Shown: positions 1 through 8,437 of the stretch, piece by piece
Layout of the letters: every line of letters begins with the position of its first letter
How positions within the stretch are numbered: position 1 is the first letter of the stretch
Source: Candidatus Poribacteria bacterium
GTDB taxonomy: Bacteria; Poribacteria; WGA-4E; WGA-3G
NCBI GenBank assembly: GCA_026706025.1
Contig: JAPOZO010000030.1
Coordinates: 29,844 to 93,843, forward strand
Direction of reading: 5' to 3'
Length of the DNA: 64,000 nucleotides
Notes under the pieces: generated by a model
Database searches by the model: none
Told to the model about the DNA's origin: nothing
Seen by the model: the letters and a program-made list of their open reading frames with translations, nothing else
Position numbers and translations under genes: made by a program

Positions 1-1061
1 ATCGTTCGGGTAATAAATTCACGCCGTGGTAGAACATCAGGAAATACATCGCCGAGCAGTTCGACAACGTTATCAACGAGTCGGTAGATAAAGGCTTCGT
101 CCATCTCTAATTTTTTGCCGTAAAGCACGGCACGTCGTAAAATTCGACGGATGACGTAACCGCGTCCCTCGTTAGAGGGCATCACACCGTCCCCGATTGC
201 GAACGTCAGACACCGGATATGATCCGCGATAACTCGATGGGGTAAGCCACGTTCATCATCAAAATAGGCGGTGTCTGTCATATCAGCAATAGTTGACAAG
301 AGCGGTGTAAAGAGGTCCGTCTTGTAGTTTGAATCGACACCTTGCAATATGGAGGTAATCCGCTCAAAGCCCATGCCTGTATCTACATGTGTCGCAGGCA
401 GCCGTTCAAGCGCACCGCTTTCGTTGCGATTGTATTGAATAAACACCAGATTCCAGATTTCTCGGAACCGATCGCTGATGTTCGGACCGGTGTTCGGGTC
501 ATTCGCGGTTTCAGGATAGGCTTCAACACCCATATCAACAAAAAGTTCGCTGCAGGGGCCGCAAGGGCCCGTCTCTCCCATTTCCCAAAAATTGTCCTTA
601 TCGCAGCGACGGATACGCGAGAGCGGGATGTCTGTCTCTTGGAGCCAAAGTTTCTCTGCTTCGTCATCTTCAAGATAAACTGTTGCCCAGAGGAGTTCCT
701 TTGGAATCTGCCAGAGTTCGGTTACCAGTTCCCATGCAAAGGCGATCGCTTCCTGTTTGTAATAATCGCCAAATGACCAGTTTCCTAACATCTCAAAGAA
801 GGTATGATGGCTTGGCGAATAACCGACCTCTTCAAGATCATTATGTTTACCACTGACGCGTAAACATTTTTGCGTATCCACAGCACGCGTGTACTCCCGC
901 TGCCCGATACCGAGAAACACATCTTTGAATTGGTTCATACCGGCGTTGGTAAACAACAGCGTCGGATCATCTGCTGGTATCAAGGATGCACTCGGAACGA
1001 TCGCGTGTCCGTGTTTGCGGAAGTATTCTAAGAAACTATCTCTGATTTCATCTGATGTCAT
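1..1061 (-). CDS. alaS: Alanine--tRNA ligase, N-terminal part (runs off the left edge)
   Basis: Charges tRNA-Ala with alanine in the cytoplasm. The minus-strand frame is open from an ATG at 1059-1061 to the window edge, about 353 codons, and so has no stop in the window. The N-terminus carries the class II core: the motif 1 region [14 protein letters not shown], the [20 protein letters not shown] block and the [11 protein letters not shown] block, followed by the helical region with FERI and GRGYVIRR. The start is supported by an AGGAGA ribosome-binding site a few bases upstream. recX lies upstream in the same direction, 115 bp away. alaS next to recX is a familiar bacterial arrangement. The editing and C-terminal domains lie outside the window. 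Confidence 0.97.
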   Translation of the reverse strand, partial: MTSDEIRDSFLEYFRKHGHAIVPSASLIPADDPTLLFTNAGMNQFKDVFLGIGQREYTRAVDTQKCLRVSGKHNDLEEVGYSPSHHTFFEMLGNWSFGDYYKQEAIAFAWELVTELWQIPKELLWATVYLEDDEAEKLWLQETDIPLSRIRRCDKDNFWEMGETGPCGPCSELFVDMGVEAYPETANDPNTGPNISDRFREIWNLVFIQYNRNESGALERLPATHVDTGMGFERITSILQGVDSNYKTDLFTPLLSTIADMTDTAYFDDERGLPHRVIADHIRCLTFAIGDGVMPSNEGRGYVIRRILRRAVLYGKKLEMDEAFIYRLVDNVVELLGDVFPDVLPRREFITRT

Positions 1062-1176
1062 GTGTGAATTTTCTCCTATCACGCCTATTCTCATTATAAT
1101 CTATATCTTATAGATAAATCAAGATAAAACAGATACAAAAATCGATTGTGTAGCTTGTGTATGATGTGCTAAAAGG

Positions 1177-1857
1177 TTAAAAGATCTCCTCAAGTACCTG
1201 CCGAACAATGTCAGAACCGAACCCGCGCCGCGCCAAGAATCCGTGGAGTCGTCGCTTCGCGACATGGGTCGGCAGTCTTTTATACTGCTTCGCTCGTTTT
1301 TGGGCGATTTCAAGTGCGACTTTTGTCTCGTCTTCAACCTCTACTGTTGCTATGACCTGTTCCGCTATTTCTTTGTCTATACCTTTGTCAACCAATTCGT
1401 GCTTGAGCAGCGTTTTCCCTCGCGGATTTGATTTTTGTCTGCGGGCTATCCAATTCTCTGCGTACTTCCGGTCGCGAATATGCCCTGAACGAATCAATTC
1501 CGTAATAGATGTTTCAATCGCGGTTGCCGAAAAACCTTCCCGTTCGAGGTGCCGTTTCATTTCACTTTTGGTATATATTTTCGGCTTAAGTGTGGGGCGC
1601 GGGGTTTCTTGTTCATCCGCTGTGGTATTATCTTTCGCTTCACGGAGCAACCTTAGCGCATGGTTCTTCGCGCGCATCACTTCATCCGCTGCAATTATCT
1701 TTTCGATGGCTTCGGGGTCAATCTCTAAACCGATACGCAGCCCAAATTTTTCAATTAGGGCTGCATGAATCACAAGAAACGGAGCACCGTTGAGAAAGAG
1801 TTGTTGATGTGAAGGCAATTCAGGTGATGCCTGAATATCAGTAATTTTTTGTTTCAT
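1177..1857 (-). CDS. recX: Regulatory protein RecX
   Basis: 226-residue RecX-family modulator that limits RecA filament activity in the cytoplasm. The C-terminal two thirds show the three-helix RecX repeats: a basic R-x-Y-A-E-x-W-I/A-R-R block around residues 135-145, the NPRGKTLLKHELVDKGI segment that follows it, and the terminal KRRLHGFLARRGFGSDIVRQVL block. The first ~95 residues are less conserved and look like the usual variable N-terminal extension. It lies just upstream of alaS on the same strand and may be cotranscribed with it. The family assignment is firm; regulation cannot be read from the sequence. Confidence 0.9.
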   Translation of the reverse strand: MKQKITDIQASPELPSHQQLFLNGAPFLVIHAALIEKFGLRIGLEIDPEAIEKIIAADEVMRAKNHALRLLREAKDNTTADEQETPRPTLKPKIYTKSEMKRHLEREGFSATAIETSITELIRSGHIRDRKYAENWIARRQKSNPRGKTLLKHELVDKGIDKEIAEQVIATVEVEDETKVALEIAQKRAKQYKRLPTHVAKRRLHGFLARRGFGSDIVRQVLEEIF

Positions 1858-1861
1858 AATG

Positions 1862-2019
1862 GCTCTCGGCTTTCGGAGACTATCAGCCGTCAGCGGTCAG
1901 AAATCTGAGTCAACGCCGAATGCATATATGGCGTTCAGCAGGTAGACTGTGGCAGTTAACATTTCTGCCGCTGCCACAGGTTCCTCTTTGCCGAAAGCCG
2001 ACTGTTGACGGCTATTCGT
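1862..2019. repeat. Intergenic repeat with TCAGCCGTCAGCGGTCAG-type ends
   Basis: The gap between recX and the ThuA-like gene holds imperfect inverted copies of a short word. TCAGCCGTCAGCGGTCAG lies near the left end, and CCGACTGTTGACGGCT near the right end is its approximate complement. Related words recur at about 2785-2805 and 19945-20025. It looks like a dispersed palindromic element rather than a gene. Confidence 0.5.
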
Positions 2020-2652
2020 CTATTCACCGCCGTTGCTGCCGGCCCAGAGGGCACCGCGCTCCAACAGCGTCCCAAACATCTCATGCTGACATGCTGAGGC
2101 ATCGTGACCGAGTGCAAGGTAGAAAACTTTACCTTCACCCCAATTCTTTGTCCATGCCACGGGGGCTGCGGCACCTTTCCACAAGGCTGATGCCAGTATA
2201 TGATTCCGAGGATCATAATCGAGGATGTACTGCTCGTCCGTCACGACGAATTCGTCGAGCCCTTCCGTAATTTCGTGTTCACTATCAACAATGCTAACCT
2301 GATAGTCGCGGTAACGTGGATGTGTAACGAAATAGCCACCTACCATTGAACGGTATTCTGGGCAGCCGCGAAACGAGTCTGCCGCCGAATGTATACCGAC
2401 GTATCCCTTACCCGAAGCAATATGATTGAGCAAACCGTTCTTCTGTGCGTCCGAAATCTCGCCTATTGTGTAATAGAAAACGATGAGATCATACGGATCC
2501 AAGTTCGGTGAAACAAGCGCGTCAAGGTCTTCCTCGACTCTCGTGATCTCAAATTCATCTCGCTGTGAAAGCACATTCACGATTGCGTCGCTACAACCTT
2601 TCCAATCGTGAATTGCGCCACCCGCAAAAACAAGTGTGTTGATTTTTCCCAT
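2020..2652 (-). CDS. ThuA-like domain protein
   Basis: 210-residue single-domain protein of the ThuA-like (glutamine amidotransferase-fold, trehalose-utilisation) family. Seen in the sequence: an N-terminal beta-alpha start (NTLVFAGGAIHDW), the central YDLIVFYYTIGEIS segment, the GKGYVGIHSAADSF nucleophile-elbow-like block, and near the end the family's PVAWTKNWGEGKVFYLALGH motif. No signal peptide, so cytoplasmic. Homologues are common near sugar dehydrogenases and secreted glycan-degrading genes in marine bacteria, but the biochemical reaction is poorly established. A TTGCCT / TATAAT promoter lies upstream and the ribosome-binding site is AAGGAGG. It appears to be its own transcription unit. 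Confidence 0.85.
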   Translation of the reverse strand: MGKINTLVFAGGAIHDWKGCSDAIVNVLSQRDEFEITRVEEDLDALVSPNLDPYDLIVFYYTIGEISDAQKNGLLNHIASGKGYVGIHSAADSFRGCPEYRSMVGGYFVTHPRYRDYQVSIVDSEHEITEGLDEFVVTDEQYILDYDPRNHILASALWKGAAAPVAWTKNWGEGKVFYLALGHDASACQHEMFGTLLERGALWAGSNGGE

Positions 2653-2681
2653 GAGTTAGCCTCCTTGCTAAATGATATGCT

Positions 2682-2711
2682 ATTATAGCACACCTGCAAA
2701 AATGCAGGCAA
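2682..2711 (-). promoter_or_regulatory. Predicted sigma-70 promoter of the ThuA-like gene
   Basis: On the minus strand, TTGCCT (2706-2711) and a perfect TATAAT (2682-2687) are separated by 18 bp, about 30 bp upstream of the ThuA-like start codon. Confidence 0.6.
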
Positions 2712-2817
2712 ACTTTTTTTGGCATTAACAGCATCACTCAGTTCCACCATAGTTCCGATTCCTTGTAGGAGCGATTCCACTAACTGCCGACTGCTGACGG
2801 CTGACTGCCTCTCTAAT

Positions 2818-2846
2818 TTGCACCATAAGAGGTCTTGTGATATAAT
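2818..2846 (+). promoter_or_regulatory. Predicted sigma-70 promoter of the WD40-protease operon
   Basis: TTGCAC (2818-2823), a 17-bp spacer and TATAAT (2841-2846) lie about 50 bp upstream of the first WD40 gene. No comparable promoter was seen ahead of the next two genes, consistent with one operon. Confidence 0.6.
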
Positions 2847-2897
2847 GAAAGGAATGTTAGAAACACCCACTGCCTCGGTATCTCTAAAGGAATTAAA

Positions 2898-4961
2898 ATG
2901 GAACGAAGAAGCGTTTTATCTCGATCCCTTATCGTAGTTGCTGTACTCATCGGCATATTTGTTCTACTTTCATTGCGCCGGTGGAACATCGATCACCCGC
3001 GACTGACACCGCGTACAGTTGAAATCCCAAGCGCAATTCGTCAGAAATTCTCAGAGCCACCACACAAACCTGAGCTGCTCGCAACGTCAGAGCACGGTAG
3101 TTCTATTGACGCTGTCGCATTTTCACCTATGGATGCGTCACTTGTTGCCAGTTCATCTGTGGTGGGTCGTGCAGCACGGACAGTAAAGTTGTGGAATTTA
3201 AACGGGACGAGCGAACCTGTGGAAGTACTCGGTGGTAATACTTTCGCTTTTTCTCCGGATGGCGGATCCCTTGCTATTGCAAGTGGCGTGAGGGCGAGTC
3301 GGTTGTGGCATATAGATACGAAGAAATCTATCAGTAACTTTGGTTCAGGTGCTTATGAAATCGCCTTTTCGCCAGATGGACGATGGATTGCAAATGATAG
3401 TATCGGGGTGAAGTTGTGGGACGCTCGCACGCCGAGAGCGGTAACAGCAGGTGTTGTTTTGTCGCGTGGGGGCTCTGTGGAGAAACTTGCCTTTTCACCC
3501 GATGGCAAGTTATTGGCCATCGCGAAACGAATCAGTGGCGACGTGACTATTTGGGATATTGAGAGTCAACAGGTTATCAAAACACTAAAGCAAGATGCAA
3601 GGTGGACGCGGGCTCTCAAGTTTTCGCCGAACATGGAGAATCTATTGCTTGCCGTGGCAGACAATAACGGAAACATTGAACTATACACCTTGCCGGACTG
3701 GCATCTCCACGCCACAATCACAACAGCACCTGTCAAGGATCTTGCCTTTACACCGGATGCAAAGATACTTGTCAGTGGTGGTATTGGAGATGTAGAGTTT
3801 TGGAATTTGGAGAGTGGTGAGCGTATCGCCTTTATAGAAGGCCCCACCCGTTGTTGGGCTAATGCTGTTGACTTCTCAGCAGATGGAACCGCACTCGCAA
3901 GTGGTTGGAGTGATGGCGTCTTGCGCGTCTGGAATACTTCGCAGTATCTGAACCTACAGGAATCAGTTTCCCAAGATGTCGTACGGTTAATCTATTTTCT
4001 GCCGAGTGACCGCGCCGCTCAGCCGGATATCACCGAGAAGTTGGACAAGTTGATAAAAGAGGTGCAGCAGTTTTACGCCGACCAGATGGCGCACCACGGA
4101 TTCGGAAAAAAAACCTTTACTTTTGAGAAAAATGAGGACGGGCGCGCGAAGGTGTATCTTGTGGAAGGTCAGTACACTGATAAATACTACCTTAAGGGAA
4201 CCTCTGGAAAAATCAGAAAAGAAATTAATGAGAAATTTGATGCGTCAAAAGATGTCCATCTTATTGCTGTGGATATCAGTAGTGAAAGAATTAACCTTCA
4301 GCGTGAAGGCGTAATCGCCGTAGGTGGTCTCACACCCGTTGGACTCGACTATAAAAAAGGCTTATGGAGCGCACGAGCAGGCGGTGCTATTGTGCCAGCG
4401 TCCGGCGATGATGGGTTCAATTGGGAAACGATTGCCCATGAACTCGGACACGCCTTTGGGTTAAAACACGATTTTCGGGATGCCAGCTACCTGATGTCCT
4501 ACGGTCAAGCCCAAAAGCGGTTGTCCGAAGGCAATGCTGAATGGTTGGATAAAAGCCGCTACTTTAATCCCGGTCGACTGTTTTTTAATCAACCCGCCGC
4601 AATTGAGATAGTCCCTTTCTCGGTCAATTCTTCTAAGTTGAAAAACCTCCGATTTCATCTCAAAGATGTTGATGGTCTCCATCAAGCAATGTTGCTAATC
4701 CCTCCGACTGCGGATACGCCACCGCCAGGGTACCAGTGGGACAAAAACCCAGAAGACAATAAGAGAAGTTGGAAAAGGCAGCAGAGAGGAAAATCCTTTG
4801 TGCTACATGACTACCGGTCTCTGGATGCCCAGAAAGAGGTTACTGTTGAATTTAACCTACCAGAACCGAGAGAGAACCGTCTTGAACTTCGGATTATTGA
4901 TGTACACGGCAATATCACCTATCGGAGGTTTGATCTCAAAGAGATAAGCAGAAAAAAATAA
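2898..4961 (+). CDS. Membrane-anchored WD40 propeller with C-terminal metzincin-type zinc protease
   Basis: 687 residues. Residues ~8-27 form one hydrophobic segment that anchors or exports the protein. Residues ~60-350 are WD40 blades with recurring FSPDG and LWD/VWN motifs. Residues ~360-560 form a zincin domain with HELGHAFGLKH starting at H514 (H514, E515, H518, H524), followed by a Met-turn YLMSYG. HExxHxxGxxH plus Met-turn is the metzincin signature, so an active zinc endopeptidase outside the cytoplasm is likely. The last ~110 residues look like a beta-sandwich. The start is supported by AAAGGA before the ATG. It is the first of four tandem paralogues; the next gene begins 10 bp after the stop. 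Substrate unknown. Confidence 0.88.
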   Translation: MERRSVLSRSLIVVAVLIGIFVLLSLRRWNIDHPRLTPRTVEIPSAIRQKFSEPPHKPELLATSEHGSSIDAVAFSPMDASLVASSSVVGRAARTVKLWNLNGTSEPVEVLGGNTFAFSPDGGSLAIASGVRASRLWHIDTKKSISNFGSGAYEIAFSPDGRWIANDSIGVKLWDARTPRAVTAGVVLSRGGSVEKLAFSPDGKLLAIAKRISGDVTIWDIESQQVIKTLKQDARWTRALKFSPNMENLLLAVADNNGNIELYTLPDWHLHATITTAPVKDLAFTPDAKILVSGGIGDVEFWNLESGERIAFIEGPTRCWANAVDFSADGTALASGWSDGVLRVWNTSQYLNLQESVSQDVVRLIYFLPSDRAAQPDITEKLDKLIKEVQQFYADQMAHHGFGKKTFTFEKNEDGRAKVYLVEGQYTDKYYLKGTSGKIRKEINEKFDASKDVHLIAVDISSERINLQREGVIAVGGLTPVGLDYKKGLWSARAGGAIVPASGDDGFNWETIAHELGHAFGLKHDFRDASYLMSYGQAQKRLSEGNAEWLDKSRYFNPGRLFFNQPAAIEIVPFSVNSSKLKNLRFHLKDVDGLHQAMLLIPPTADTPPPGYQWDKNPEDNKRSWKRQQRGKSFVLHDYRSLDAQKEVTVEFNLPEPRENRLELRIIDVHGNITYRRFDLKEISRKK

Positions 4962-4971
4962 CGAGCCTAAT

Positions 4972-6264
4972 ATGCAATTCAAAAAACCGTTACTGCTGTT
5001 CATCGCGTCTGTTTTTGTTCTCGGTATCTTGGGATTTTCCATCTGGTATCGGTGGAACACCGATCAGAAATTAGCGCAACAACGAATTCCAGAACTGACA
5101 CCGAGTGCCGAGTTTAATCACAGATCCCCTCAGATTGGAGATGTTGCAATTTCACCTGTCAACTCAGATCTGATCGCGAGTGTGGGTCCTATAACTTCAG
5201 ACACCTTTACAAGCAACGGTGAGGGTAGCGTCCTAAAAGCGTGGGATCCACGTGACAATAAGGGTAGCAGCATAAAAGTATGGAATCGCAATAACACAAA
5301 AACTCCAGTCCTAACGCTGATCGACCACCGCGGCAAAGACGATCGGGGTTTCAACATGATTGACTATATCGCGTTTTCGGCGATGGGTGAACGGCTTATC
5401 AGTAGAAATGCTTCCACACTTGTGTTTTGGGATGCAGCTTCAGGTGCTAAAATTGATGTTTTTGATATCCCCTATGGCACAGCGGCTTTTTCACCCAACG
5501 GACACCTCCTCGCGACTGCCTCTAACGACATCAAACTCTGGGATATCCGCAACCTCAAAGAGATAAAACCGATAGTCGTATTACCACCAAAGATGGGCGG
5601 ACAGCCGCTGTCACATGAAGAGGCACGGTCAGCCCGTCATCACAATGAGACAATCTACGAGAGATATGATTTGGTTGACTTTTCATCAGATGGAAAGTGG
5701 ATCGCCGCTGGTGGAAGCATGAACAAGTTTAATAACATAGGGCAAGGTGTGGTGAAAATCTGGGATCTACAACACAGGCAACTTGTCAAAATTTTTCCAA
5801 GAGAACTGCCGAAAGGTGTCGAAATTAAACCCAAAACGGATTACACCGATATCCAATCCATTAAATTCTCTCCGGACAACCGTTTTTTTGCGAGTGTAGG
5901 TTCGTACGGATACACGATATGGACACTTCCAGGGTGGTATATCCACTGCAATGTCCGCGCGCAAACCGCTGGCGAACCGATATTTTTTTTACTTGATGAT
6001 GGGACACAAATCGGCACCGGTGTCGGTGAACCAGTTCAGTTCTTCAAAGATCTGGCATTTTCACCTGATGGTAAGATGTACGCAGTTGCAGAGAGTAGGA
6101 CAGTAACCCTCTACTCAACTGAAAGTGGTACCCCTATCGCCTTACTGAACGGTGGCAGATTTTTAGACGTAGTGAAATTCTCACAGGACGGTAGCACACT
6201 TGTCAGTGGAGGCATTGATGGCATTGTCCGGCTTTGGGGTGTAGGAGGGCTAAATGAAAAGTAA
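4972..6264 (+). CDS. Membrane-anchored WD40 propeller lacking the protease domain
   Basis: 430 residues, a paralogue of the flanking genes that stops after the propeller. Residues ~5-25 are a hydrophobic anchor, and the rest carries WD40 blades (AFSPNG, LWDIRN, KIWDLQ, FSPDN, LAFSPDG, VRLWGVG). It has no HExxH region, so it is either a naturally shorter relative or a copy that lost its protease half. The frame ends cleanly in TAA and the next gene starts inside it (11-bp overlap), which argues for a functional, translationally coupled gene. It may act as a non-catalytic partner or scaffold of the neighbouring proteases; this is inference. Confidence 0.85.
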   Translation: MQFKKPLLLFIASVFVLGILGFSIWYRWNTDQKLAQQRIPELTPSAEFNHRSPQIGDVAISPVNSDLIASVGPITSDTFTSNGEGSVLKAWDPRDNKGSSIKVWNRNNTKTPVLTLIDHRGKDDRGFNMIDYIAFSAMGERLISRNASTLVFWDAASGAKIDVFDIPYGTAAFSPNGHLLATASNDIKLWDIRNLKEIKPIVVLPPKMGGQPLSHEEARSARHHNETIYERYDLVDFSSDGKWIAAGGSMNKFNNIGQGVVKIWDLQHRQLVKIFPRELPKGVEIKPKTDYTDIQSIKFSPDNRFFASVGSYGYTIWTLPGWYIHCNVRAQTAGEPIFFLLDDGTQIGTGVGEPVQFFKDLAFSPDGKMYAVAESRTVTLYSTESGTPIALLNGGRFLDVVKFSQDGSTLVSGGIDGIVRLWGVGGLNEK

Positions 6265-8311
6265 AAGATTGTTCCTGTTGTTCGTGATTTTGGCTATAGT
6301 TGTTGGCGGCGTAGTATTTTTTAAGGTGCGTCCACAGTATCAAGCTTTGGGCCCGCAGGAGTTCGCGAAACTTCCCGAAAAGCCTGCGCTCCTTGCTAAG
6401 TTTAACCACGGGCCCAGTCCTATTAACTCTGTGGTATTTTCACCAGTCGATGCTTCTCTTGTCGCAAGTGCAGGTATTCATGGAATCATAAAGTTGTGGA
6501 ACATAAATAACACAGACCTTCCATTGAGGATCCTCAATCACCCCGCAAATTATACATTCATTGCTTTTTCTCCAAATGGAGAATTGCTGGCGAGTGCAGG
6601 CAATGGTGAGGAACTCATTTTGTGGGATGTCGCCTCAGGAAACAAAGTTAACACTATTAAGGGCAATTTTGGATCTTTTGCCTTTTCGCCAGATGGAGAT
6701 CAATTGGCGACATCCTATAAGTATGGAAAGGAAGTGAAACTCTGGAATATTCGGAATCCAAAGAAAATCATTGAGGTGGCTACCCTACCCTTCGATGAAG
6801 CAAAAAGAGTCAATAGTTATACATGTACAGTAGACATTTCACCAGATGGAAAATTGATTGTTATTGGATACGCGAACGGAACGGTGAACGTTTGGAATCT
6901 ACAGACGAAACAACATGTAAAAACATTGAAAACGACTTTTGCAGAGATGGAGATTCTCAAGTTTTCACCAAACAACAGATTCTTGGTATGTAGCGGCCCT
7001 GAGGGTTACATGCGTGACGGTATCCGCTATAAAGGGAACACCGCTATGCGCTACATTATGTGGTCATTACCTGAGTGGCAACGCCACAACGAGGTGCAAA
7101 ATGGATATATTGAAAATTTTACCATTTCGCCTGATGGGAAAATGTGTGCCCGGGCAAATACATATCTTGGGTTTCTTTCTCGTAGAGGAGTAGAAATCTG
7201 GTCAACTGCAAGTGGAGCAACGATTACCTCACTACCGACCAAGGCGCGGGATGTTGCCTTCTCACCCGATGGAAAAATGCTCGCGACTGCTGGTGAAGAG
7301 GGTATTCTCCGGTTGTGGGAATTTACACCGCAGCAATTAACATATACCACTGCGCCTGCTGATGTTATACGGATAGTTTACCTCCTGCCAAAGGATAAAG
7401 AACCACGGATAGGTATCTCGAAGAAACTGGACAAATCAATAAGAAAGGTTCAAGACTTCTATGCCAAAGAGATGGAACGCCACGGATTCGGTAGAAAAAC
7501 TTTTGGGTTTGAAACGGATGAAAATGGCAGGGTAAAGATTTATTTTCTTAAAGAGGGACAAATTATACATTATGATATGTCAAACGGTATCTGGCTCGCA
7601 GTAGCAGAGGACCTCTCAGGATCTATTGCTTGGGGACCGAAAATAATCGATGCCGGTCATAACCAGACATTTGCATACCCAAAAAATAATGTGGACCGTG
7701 TTAAAGACAATATCTGGATGGACGGAATTGAAGGTGCCTTTCATGGTAAACTTATATTTTATGCCGCTAAAGTTTTCAATTGGAAAACTATCGCGTATAC
7801 ACTTAGGGAGGCATTCGGTTTGTCCTATGATGATTTTGTATATGAGCCAGACGCTTTGAAACGTTTCTTGTCCCGTGTAAACAGTATGATGCCTTGGGAA
7901 ATAGACAGGGAAAAATTGTCCAAATGTGAAGCCGAGTGGTTGGATAAGAGTCGTTTCTTTAACCCAAACCAACCCTTCTTTAATAGATGCCCCGAAATTG
8001 AAATGAGTGTGTCCGAACCGGATGTAAAAAATTCGCGACGTTTTCAATTTGAGATTGCAGATGAAGATGGGATATATCAAGCACAACTGTTTGTATCAAG
8101 ACAAGTTCAGAATCGATATATGACATGGCAAAGGGAGTTTCATGAAGGATGTCATCTGTTAAACGGTAAAAAGAGGGCTATGGTTGAATTTAGGATAACT
8201 GATGCCGCTGTCAAAGATGTTGAACTTCGGATGATTGATATATTTGGTAACATTGCGTCAAGAAAATTCCAAATTAAGGACGAGACATCGGAATCACCAG
8301 AAAACCTTTAG
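6254..8311 (+). CDS. Membrane-anchored WD40 propeller with a degenerate (probably inactive) metzincin domain
   Basis: 685 residues with the same plan as the first and fourth copies: hydrophobic anchor (~5-23), WD40 blades, then the protease-like domain. At the position of the zinc motif it reads Y515-TLREAFGLSYD. All three zinc-ligand His and the catalytic Glu are replaced (H to Y, E to T, H to E, H to Y), and the Met-turn is not recognisable. The remaining fold signals, such as the FNWKTIA lead-in and the later EAEWLDKSRFFNPNQPFF block, are conserved, so this is a pseudoenzyme rather than random decay. The start ATG follows GGAGGG inside the previous gene. A role as decoy, regulator or substrate-binding partner is inference. 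Confidence 0.85.
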   Translation: MKSKRLFLLFVILAIVVGGVVFFKVRPQYQALGPQEFAKLPEKPALLAKFNHGPSPINSVVFSPVDASLVASAGIHGIIKLWNINNTDLPLRILNHPANYTFIAFSPNGELLASAGNGEELILWDVASGNKVNTIKGNFGSFAFSPDGDQLATSYKYGKEVKLWNIRNPKKIIEVATLPFDEAKRVNSYTCTVDISPDGKLIVIGYANGTVNVWNLQTKQHVKTLKTTFAEMEILKFSPNNRFLVCSGPEGYMRDGIRYKGNTAMRYIMWSLPEWQRHNEVQNGYIENFTISPDGKMCARANTYLGFLSRRGVEIWSTASGATITSLPTKARDVAFSPDGKMLATAGEEGILRLWEFTPQQLTYTTAPADVIRIVYLLPKDKEPRIGISKKLDKSIRKVQDFYAKEMERHGFGRKTFGFETDENGRVKIYFLKEGQIIHYDMSNGIWLAVAEDLSGSIAWGPKIIDAGHNQTFAYPKNNVDRVKDNIWMDGIEGAFHGKLIFYAAKVFNWKTIAYTLREAFGLSYDDFVYEPDALKRFLSRVNSMMPWEIDREKLSKCEAEWLDKSRFFNPNQPFFNRCPEIEMSVSEPDVKNSRRFQFEIADEDGIYQAQLFVSRQVQNRYMTWQREFHEGCHLLNGKKRAMVEFRITDAAVKDVELRMIDIFGNIASRKFQIKDETSESPENL

Positions 8312-8437
8312 CTTCAAAAATCATATCATAAACAGATTGTATAACGAGCACCGAGGATTTCATAAAATAAAATACTATTATGAGATAATCGCTAACATCT
8401 GCTATTTCATTATTTCTAATGCTAAAAGGAAAATGAA